Of a stretch of DNA of 12,557 nucleotides, positions 8,901-12,557 are shown in pieces. The DNA lies in NCBI GenBank assembly GCA_947174615.1, contig CAMWJQ010000063.1, positions 1 to 12,557 of the forward strand, read 5' to 3'. The DNA comes from an uncultured Lachnospiraceae bacterium (GTDB taxonomy: Bacteria; Bacillota; Clostridia; Lachnospirales; Lachnospiraceae). Below the pieces are notes generated by a model. That model was not told the origin of the DNA. It worked only from the letters and a program-made list of their open reading frames with translations, and made no database searches. The stretch's first letter is position 1; each line of letters starts with the position of its first letter. Position numbers and translations under genes: made by a program.

Positions 8901-11900
8901 TACAACTGCCCTGTCACCCTTTGCAAATACTTCCGAATAGTCGTTTCGAATCGAAAGCATCTTCTTGTAATGATTATAAATACTGTTACTCTGCGTCTTT
9001 TGAGTCGCTAATTCACTCCAATTATAATCATAACGATTTGTCTGATATGGGTAATTATTATTTCCTGTCAAACCGATTTCTTCGCCATAATAGATCACTG
9101 GCTGACCTTTTGCTGTAATCTGCAAGGTTGCTGCCACATAAGAAGCTGCTGCTGCTGCGTCCTCAGACCATTTTTTATCAATTAAATTTTGTTTAAATCC
9201 GTCTTCATCATGGCTGCTTAGGAACTGACCTGTCAGGTAGGTATTATTTAACGCCTTGTTTCTATTTGCCAGATTCGTTTCTACAGAAGAAATATTTCCT
9301 GATACAAAGTCTGTCGCCCACTCATTGAAATTAAAATCAAGGAGGGAGTCCATCTGTCCGTTTCCAATTCGGTTTCCGTTGCCCGAATTATAGCCTGCGC
9401 CAAAGTACTCACCGATCATTTTGAAGTTTGGATTCGCCTTGGTCAATTCATTCTTAAATGCCCTCCAGGTTGTGTCGTCCACATGCTGGACTGTGTCCAC
9501 GCGGAAGAAGTCAACACCCTTCTTTGCCCAGTCTACCTGCCATTGGATAATCTGGTTTCTGACTTCCGGAATCTCTGTCAGGAAATCGGGAAGCCCTGCC
9601 TGATATCCGCCAAGCTCATGATCTTCTTCATTGACGTCCGCTTTGTCCCTCAGCATGCCGGGAAATTTGTCGGTTTCTTCCATGCCGTAACCTGCGTGGT
9701 TCACCACAACGTCAACCATGATCTTCATGCCTTTTTCATGGGCAGTACTGATTAACGTTTCGAACTCCTGTTCTGTACCAAGCGCGGGATTTAATTGGGT
9801 AAAGTCGCTTGCCCAGTAGCCGTGGTAGCCGGCATAAAACGGTACCTCAGACGAACCTGTTCCACTGACTGTTACTCCTTCTATATTTTCTACAATGGGT
9901 GTAATCCATATGGTATTGACACCTAACTCTTTTAATTCATCTAGTTTTGCCGTAACACCTGCAAAATCGCCGCCGTGATATAACCCTGGATTATCACCAG
10001 CAGTATCTGCGCCGTTTGCGGCATTGTTACTGCTATCTCCGTCAAAGAAACGATCTGTCACCATGAAATAGATCACAGCTTCGTCCCAGTCGAAATCGCT
10101 GCCTGTTTTCTCCTTAACTGTTACAGATGCCTCTGCTGTCTTTTTTTCACCCGAAACGCTTTCCACTGTTACAGGAAGTGTATAGGTTCCAGGAGCAATG
10201 TTGTCCCTTACTGACAGCGTAACTTCACAAAGCTGCGGGTCAATTGTCAGGTTGTCACTGATTCCTAATGCAGATGCATCCACAGATGCGCTCTGAATCA
10301 GGACTTTGGAATCTTCGTTGCCGTTGAAAACCAGGGATAAAACACTATTCTGCGTGTAATCCATGGACTCCAATGATAAAGCAGCCCCTACAGAATCCAG
10401 CTTAATCATGGGTTTTTCTTCATAGACACCCATTCCGTGGATATACCAAAGTTCTGCTTCTTTTGCCTCACCTTTGAGCTGATAAAACCGGTCTTTATCC
10501 TGACCATCCCAGCCTGCCCCACTGTCTCCTGCGGTAGGTTTTCCAAACAAACCGATTTTTTTATAAGGGGTATCCACCTCTGTGGTCAGCCACTTGATGC
10601 CATTGTCTGTATCGTCGAGTTTTTCTGCTGCAAATGAATACAGCCTGCCAGGATTTGCTGTACCTGCTCCCCATACATATAAATCAGGCGCACTACTTTC
10701 CTGATTTGGAGCGGCAGGATTGTAATAATGGATTGTGTATGTATAGGTCTCAAGGAACGGGTTTTTGTCATACAGACCTTCCCCATAGACAAACCAGATT
10801 TCTGCCGTCTTAGCGTCCTTTTTAAGTTCATAAGTCCATTCTTTTTCTGTCACGCCAGTAACCCAATCACCTTCGGGTCTTGCAATGATATTGATATGTG
10901 GGTATGGTACCGTAACCGTTGTGGTCAGCCACGTTTTCCCTTTTTCCTCATCTGCATCTTTAGTAATCTCTGTAAAATCATACTGCTGTCCTTCTGCAGC
11001 ACCCGGGCACTTATCCCAGATATGTAAGTCTGGACCATCTGGGGTTGTGGGAACAGCTGCATCTGGATTGTAGTAGTGAATGGTGTATTCATATTGTTCG
11101 GTTCCTGGTACGTATACAATACTATTTGGATCGGCAGTATCAGTCTTCAACTCATTTTTCGGATCGCGAAGCCAAACTTCCTTTTCCTCACCACCTACGG
11201 TAGTTTTGTAGTAAAATTTATATTCATATGCGCCGTGTGTCAGCTCAACTTCAAGTGTATGTACTCCGGTTTCCGCATTCTTTGTCATCTTGTAGTCATC
11301 ATTCACTGACCAGTCTGTCATCTGTCCACGTACATACACATCCGATGCATCCTTGTTTGCATAACGGAATGTTACTGTATTTCCTTCTACTTCAGGGCTG
11401 ATAATTTTATTGGGATCTTCTCCCGGAATAGTAACTATACTGTTTTGATCATTGTCAGATGTAAATGATTCATTATTTGGATCACGAATCCAGCTTCCGT
11501 CTACTATAAATTTGTATTTGTATGTAACACCTGGTGTCAAAGCTTTTTCTGTTGTACATGTAAAAATGCCTTGATCATTTTTTGTCATCTCAATCGCATT
11601 AGTATCCCAATCAGTCATTTCACCAGCTAATTGTACTTGACTCGCAGAATCGTTTTTATAGCAGAACGTTACTGTATTATCATCATTTATTTTCGGACCA
11701 TCCACAGGCGTTGTTGAAATAATATGGTTTGTAGAGCCGTCATTATATTTCTCTATCCAAATCCAACGCTCATATTTATTACCTGTAAATTCGGATGCAT
11801 TAATAATTATATCACTTGTCTGCATCCCATTGTTATTATTATTAAATATAATAGCAAATCCACTATTTTTGGATTTTTTCTGTTCTACTGTGTAGTATCC

Positions 11901-12494
11901 GTTTTCATCTTTCTCTTGTTTTATACCTGGCCAGCCACCAGAAAAACCATCTGTCCAATTATTTCCATCATGATTGGCATAAGAAGCAGCAATCTGTTCC
12001 CAGCCAAGAGAATTCCTAAAGTGAATAATGACATCTACCTGCTCCTCTTCACCCTCTTCCAGAAACGCATTACTCTCTTCTTCTGTCGCCTCTGTCTCCG
12101 TTTCTGTTTCTGATGCGGTTTCTGTCTCTACTGCAGAAGTCGTTGTCGTCTCGGTGCTTCCACCTTCGCTGGTTTCTTCCGACTGTTCACTCTCACCAGC
12201 CTGCGTGGATTCCGATGCCGCTTCACTCCTTTCCTCGCTATTTGCCTCCTCTGACTCAAGGCGCTTTTGAGTCTCGCCGGTTTCTTCGCCGTCACTGTCA
12301 TTGCCTTCGTCTACACTGCCTGTTTCGGCTTCCCCATCAAGTGTTTGTGCTTCACTTTCAGCCGCCCATACAGTCGAAAGCATACCTGACGAAGTCTGTA
12401 CATTGGAAATGACCATGGCAAATACCAGCATGAGACTAATGATACTTTTTGCTAGGTTACGTTTCTTTCTACAGATTTTTTTCGCTTTTTCCAT
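2952..12494 (-). CDS. Secreted bifunctional amylopullulanase, 3180 residues, two GH13 domains
   Basis: This extracellular enzyme should cleave alpha-1,4 and alpha-1,6 bonds of starch, glycogen or pullulan. The ATG at 12494 has AGGAAGGA six bases upstream. Order of parts: signal peptide 1-44 (Lys/Arg-rich start, hydrophobic core 18-30, VWA cleavage site); acidic Ser/Thr/Glu linker 46-152; CBM26-like module 153-255; two CBM48-like modules 264-358 and 368-465; two CBM41-like modules 468-583 and 584-695; Ig-like 697-797; first GH13 801-1280; Ig-like 1283-1370; canonical CBM41 1373-1475; pullulanase N-domains and CBM48 1485-1690; second GH13 1700-2135 plus a beta domain to 2220; five FIVAR repeats 2226-2586; about seven Ig-like repeats 2604-3180. 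Catalytic residues are complete in both barrels. The two-barrel plan recalls ApuB-type amylopullulanases of bifidobacteria and clostridia. There is no LPXTG, SLH or dockerin. The gene stands alone and shows no frameshift. Module boundaries are by eye; exact GH13 subfamilies are uncertain. Confidence 0.93.
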   Translation of the reverse strand: MEKAKKICRKKRNLAKSIISLMLVFAMVISNVQTSSGMLSTVWAAESEAQTLDGEAETGSVDEGNDSDGEETGETQKRLESEEANSEERSEAASESTQAGESEQSEETSEGGSTETTTTSAVETETASETETETEATEEESNAFLEEGEEEQVDVIIHFRNSLGWEQIAASYANHDGNNWTDGFSGGWPGIKQEKDENGYYTVEQKKSKNSGFAIIFNNNNNGMQTSDIIINASEFTGNKYERWIWIEKYNDGSTNHIISTTPVDGPKINDDNTVTFCYKNDSASQVQLAGEMTDWDTNAIEMTKNDQGIFTCTTEKALTPGVTYKYKFIVDGSWIRDPNNESFTSDNDQNSIVTIPGEDPNKIISPEVEGNTVTFRYANKDASDVYVRGQMTDWSVNDDYKMTKNAETGVHTLEVELTHGAYEYKFYYKTTVGGEEKEVWLRDPKNELKTDTADPNSIVYVPGTEQYEYTIHYYNPDAAVPTTPDGPDLHIWDKCPGAAEGQQYDFTEITKDADEEKGKTWLTTTVTVPYPHINIIARPEGDWVTGVTEKEWTYELKKDAKTAEIWFVYGEGLYDKNPFLETYTYTIHYYNPAAPNQESSAPDLYVWGAGTANPGRLYSFAAEKLDDTDNGIKWLTTEVDTPYKKIGLFGKPTAGDSGAGWDGQDKDRFYQLKGEAKEAELWYIHGMGVYEEKPMIKLDSVGAALSLESMDYTQNSVLSLVFNGNEDSKVLIQSASVDASALGISDNLTIDPQLCEVTLSVRDNIAPGTYTLPVTVESVSGEKKTAEASVTVKEKTGSDFDWDEAVIYFMVTDRFFDGDSSNNAANGADTAGDNPGLYHGGDFAGVTAKLDELKELGVNTIWITPIVENIEGVTVSGTGSSEVPFYAGYHGYWASDFTQLNPALGTEQEFETLISTAHEKGMKIMVDVVVNHAGYGMEETDKFPGMLRDKADVNEEDHELGGYQAGLPDFLTEIPEVRNQIIQWQVDWAKKGVDFFRVDTVQHVDDTTWRAFKNELTKANPNFKMIGEYFGAGYNSGNGNRIGNGQMDSLLDFNFNEWATDFVSGNISSVETNLANRNKALNNTYLTGQFLSSHDEDGFKQNLIDKKWSEDAAAAASYVAATLQITAKGQPVIYYGEEIGLTGNNNYPYQTNRYDYNWSELATQKTQSNSIYNHYKKMLSIRNDYSEVFAKGDRAVVASSNQEKYDVVSRSYNNTTLYVGMNIDTNTEKTVTISVNNKGINGYRDLYSDQVYTVAEDGTVTVTIPAAKDGGTVVLAADSYTAGLMAPDLTTIAKGKTTTLPKQLVKMSESGEETLVDVTYEMESIEGVTLDAANRKITVAESFDGNRIKLKATAGSDTVEFELKVVEDKNEITVRLHYHRPDGNYENWNIWTWDASSSAVVDFTSDDENGGKVAEIILPGRATSVMNYIIRKSVPGNEWAEKDVANDCYIDLSEVLSGTVDYYVESKEFPGKRVLGDDVLIGVKLLSVAYSSQKNTIKVVTGTPITRELDNIFILKRSDGTEIPITGVKLANKDKNEYEVSIGADLSGLEEISKNYSLFFDEYEYKVTMPSVYSSDKFETEYTYDGNDLGAVWSKEKTTFKVWAPTADKVQVNLYKSGTEGTDDLIETLEMTKGEKGVWAAEKEGDLNGTYYTYRVTVDGSTTEACDPYAKTTGVNGNRAMVINMDATNPAGWAEDRGPNAGMSYTDSVIYELHVRDFSIDASSGISDKNKGKFLGLTEKGTTNETGQTTGLDYLTDLGVTHIHLLPSYDYATVDETKLDEPQYNWGYDPKNYNVPEGSYSTDPYNGDVRVKEMKQMIKTLHDNNINVIMDVVYNHVYDADKFCFNQLVPKYFSRTNADGTYSSGSGCGNDTASERSMVKKYIVDSVNYWADEYHIDGFRFDLVGLLDTDTINEVVNTVHEKHPDAVFYGEGWTMNTAVSKDGYTMATQANSAETPQFAYFSDTIRNLLKGDTFSHESTGFVSGKTGQEELLAKCFTATTDWCKSPTQTVNYASCHDNYSLMDKLSVSRKDASFEERTKMNNLAAAIYMTAEGIPLIHAAEELLREKLDKNGEPVENSYNSSDLVNSIKWSNLDKEAYRNVRDYYKGLIAFRKNHAALRLTTAAEIKANVKYNWVSNELVMFVINGKDIAAEVSDGIVVIFNANTEAKDVDLYNYGVTEGTWNICINDQKAGIETLASVTDGKVTVAPISALVLVKGETKDNESVYDKIEQQKIEQLLKELNALIAQFEKEEQGNRTEETWTAFQTALQEARDAAGKTGVTAEELSLAKSNLQAAHDALKVPEGTVDKETLKALAATYKEIFNAGQGSYTDESWNAFSEELAKAEALIENAEATQEEIDQAHSDLETAYKNLTSTKNTENLDALIAEYSKLEKGDYTDESWNALQEALKAAKEIADKPNATQDEINKAEQDLRDAYTALKVPEGTIDKQKLNALIAVCDEIFNKGQGSYTAESWNAFTSALEEAKAVRDKADASQTEVDEARDRLDKAHHNLVSIEEEIKALKELIASCEKYTKDDYTTESWTVFEDALQAAKKAAENPNAALDEIQRAADDLQNAVNELIKVKQGLWTAWAPDSGLTAPENSEGKYHIAYAGKAFKPEIFVYDGKTKLKEKTDYTVSYKNNTNAGTATVTIKGKGNYAESITEEFIIDPIDLATLEIEDLYAAVASNNTKQAALKPVVKFNGKALKAGKDYTVAYKDPNGGKTPGNPSMEYDVTVDAVSVNFTGSKMIKMTLVDKDSAYLMSKASIGKIAKADMVYTGKVLQPQITVKYGKATLIKDTDYTVLYDDEHTEAGETATITIRGNGTTYFGEKTTSFKITGTPLKANQISLKDVPKTGLVYTGKAQTPEIDGIDKQNYEAVYQNNTNVGTAAVLITGKNGYTGTVKKTFKITAYDITASDKKFEYNINGSIPYAKGGSKLTDEQVGASFTINDGAVIKLQQGTDYTLSYKNNKKVGEGTVTIKGKGNYKGTIKNIPFTIAAQDLAVLEDTTTAADVLKKNAKKFNKVIPVITDFDGKTLKNKTDFEINAATAYTDKDGNVISSTEPEVGTAIKVTATGKGNYKGTVSATFYIIEDNMSIAKAAVQVDPQQYTGSEVTLRKDQIHVKLKINGALTELQEKDFEIVGYSKNIKKGTAKVTIRGLYPYGGTKTVNFKITACPLK
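2955..4685 (-). repeat. About seven C-terminal Ig-like repeats
   Basis: Residues 2604-3180 form about seven beta-sandwich units of 68-95 residues. The consensus, clearest in units 1, 3, 4 and 5, is Y-(T/A)-GK near the start, a DYTV-x-Y strand, an NN-(T/K)-(N/K)-x-G turn, an ATVTI-(K/R)-G strand, GKGNY-x-G and a closing TFKI. Units 2 and 6 are longer and divergent. A 24-base stretch is identical at 3244-3267 and 3526-3549, where the GKGNYKGT motif recurs. The protein stops right after the last unit (TACPLK), with no sorting signal, SLH or dockerin. Confidence 0.78.
4737..5819 (-). repeat. Five tandem FIVAR repeats
   Basis: Residues 2226-2586 hold five three-helix FIVAR-type units. Each has a (T/S)-x-E-(S/T)-W core with the Trp at 2262, 2335, 2402, 2475 and 2543, followed by an Ala-rich helix and a final helix ending in A-(Y/H)-x-x-L. 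Spacing alternates 73, 67, 73, 68 residues. Units 1 and 3 both end in ALKVPEGT and are followed by (V/I)DK, showing a two-unit super-repeat of 140 residues, seen in DNA as similar segments starting at 5158 and 5578. FIVAR domains occur in surface proteins as stalks or ligand binders. Confidence 0.85.
5835..7709 (-). other. Second GH13 catalytic domain (pullulanase type) with CBM48, residues 1596-2220
   Basis: A CBM48 module begins with TFKVWAPTADKV (F1601) and is followed by the barrel. The pullulanase signature YNWGYDP lies at 1785-1791. Region I is DVVYNH at 1832-1837, region II FRFDLVG with R1901 and D1903, region III YGEGW with E1932, and region IV SCHDNYSL with H2017 and D2018. These make a complete type I pullulanase-like active site for alpha-1,6 hydrolysis. 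Region IV reads SCHDN where SAHDN is common in pullulanases, a conservative change beside the catalytic pair. Confidence 0.9.
8655..10094 (-). other. First GH13 catalytic domain (alpha-amylase type), residues 801-1280
   Basis: This barrel has all the conserved GH13 regions. Region I is DVVVNH at 928-933. Region II is RVDTVQH with the nucleophile D1000 and R998. Region III has the general acid E1029 in GEYF. Region IV is SSHDEDGF with H1095 and D1096. LPDF at 968-971 fits region V. The domain opens with IYFMVTDRFFDGD, typical of alpha-amylase-like enzymes, and the YHGYWASDF motif follows in the barrel. A beta-sandwich C domain closes it near residue 1280. Alpha-1,4 hydrolysis is expected; neopullulanase-like or maltogenic specificity cannot be excluded. 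Confidence 0.88.
10410..11093 (-). repeat. Tandem pair of CBM41-like starch-binding modules
   Basis: Residues 468-583 and 584-695 are two copies of one module offset by 116 residues. Each starts with Y-x-YTIHYYNP, has a Trp-containing strand soon after (HIWD, YVWG), a WLTT motif in the middle, and ends with an AE-x-W-(F/Y)-(V/I) strand and a Gly-Tyr-type tail. The start resembles the LHYHRPDG opening of the canonical CBM41 at residue 1377 in the same protein. Alpha-glucan binding is expected for the family; binding by these divergent copies is inferred. Confidence 0.7.
11094..11705 (-). repeat. Tandem pair of CBM48/E-set-like modules
   Basis: Residues 264-358 and 368-465 align well. Each has NTVTF-x-Y near the start, then G-(E/Q)-MTDW, a MTKN motif, a Tyr/Lys-rich strand (YKYKF, YEYKF), a W-(I/L)-RDP motif and a closing SIV-x-(I/V)-PG. 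This is the pattern of glycogen-binding E-set domains related to CBM48 and AMPK-beta. The two copies probably arose by tandem duplication. They lie far from either catalytic barrel, unlike the usual CBM48 that packs directly before a GH13 domain. Confidence 0.7.
12039..12359 (-). repeat. Low-complexity acidic Ser/Thr/Glu-rich linker
   Basis: Residues 46-152, just after the signal peptide, are almost entirely Glu, Ser, Thr, Ala, Gly and Asp, with TETET-type runs near residue 130. There is no fold to assign. Such a linker would be a flexible, negatively charged spacer that places the starch-binding modules away from the membrane or wall. Short-period repeats like this often vary in length between strains. 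Confidence 0.85.
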
Positions 12495-12517
12495 AAATCT
12501 TCCTTCCTTTCTTTTTG

Positions 12518-12549
12518 TGGCTGCAAATTTTATGGGAAACTGGCAGCCA
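12518..12549 (-). promoter_or_regulatory. Inverted repeat in the amylopullulanase leader or promoter
   Basis: TGGCTGC (12518-12524) and GCAGCCA (12543-12549) are perfect 7-bp complements with 18 bases between them. On the minus strand the interior holds TAAAAT (12532 to 12527), a possible -10 that would start transcription near 12519, about 25 bases before the start codon. No matching -35 is seen at the proper distance, and the window ends just beyond. It could be an operator over the promoter or a leader hairpin. Confidence 0.35.
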
Positions 12550-12557
12550 AATTATTT

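Noticed and set aside
11724..12113. A 129-codon plus-strand frame inside the amylopullulanase gene
   Set aside because: It is antisense to the coding sequence of the starch-binding module, its product looks like hydrophobic noise rich in Ile, Phe and Cys, and it resembles the many other opposite-strand frames here.

Overview
The window looks like chromosomal DNA of a gut-type Clostridia bacterium (Bacillota), most likely Lachnospiraceae. This is inferred from the giant secreted starch-degrading enzyme with FIVAR and Ig-like 'YTGK...DYTVSYKNN...GKGNY' repeats, the BceB/FtsX-type permease, and the AG-rich ribosome binding sites. No taxon can be fixed from the sequence alone.

Layout: (1) positions 1-1700, plus strand: the 3' portion of a large FtsX-family ABC transporter permease whose start lies outside the window. 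(2) 1701-2059: an intergenic region with a candidate extended -10 promoter, a 12-bp stem-loop starting at its predicted transcript start, a GC-rich hairpin with alternative pairings, and two ACAATATAT copies 32 bp apart, one overlapping a second candidate promoter. (3) 2060-2872, plus strand: an uncharacterised 270-residue, probably cytosolic protein. (4) 2873-2904: a strong hairpin between two convergent genes, probably a shared terminator. (5) 2952-12494, minus strand: one uninterrupted gene for a 3180-residue secreted bifunctional amylopullulanase. (6) 12495-12557: its ribosome binding site and a leader inverted repeat.

The amylopullulanase fills three quarters of the window. From the N terminus it carries: a signal peptide; an acidic Ser/Thr/Glu-rich linker; a CBM26-like module; two CBM48-like E-set modules; two CBM41-like modules; an Ig-like spacer; an alpha-amylase-type GH13 domain (D1000, E1029, D1096); an Ig-like spacer; a canonical CBM41; a pullulanase-type domain with CBM48 and the YNWGYDP signature (D1903, E1932, D2018); five FIVAR repeats; and about seven Ig-like repeats. 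The likely role is attack on both alpha-1,4 and alpha-1,6 bonds of starch, glycogen or pullulan outside the cell. No LPXTG, SLH or dockerin anchor is visible, so retention at the surface, if it occurs, would depend on the FIVAR or Ig-like repeats or a non-covalent route.

The two plus-strand genes show no functional link to the amylase: they face it convergently and are separated by the terminator. I found no RNA genes, insertion sequences, CRISPR arrays or phage genes.
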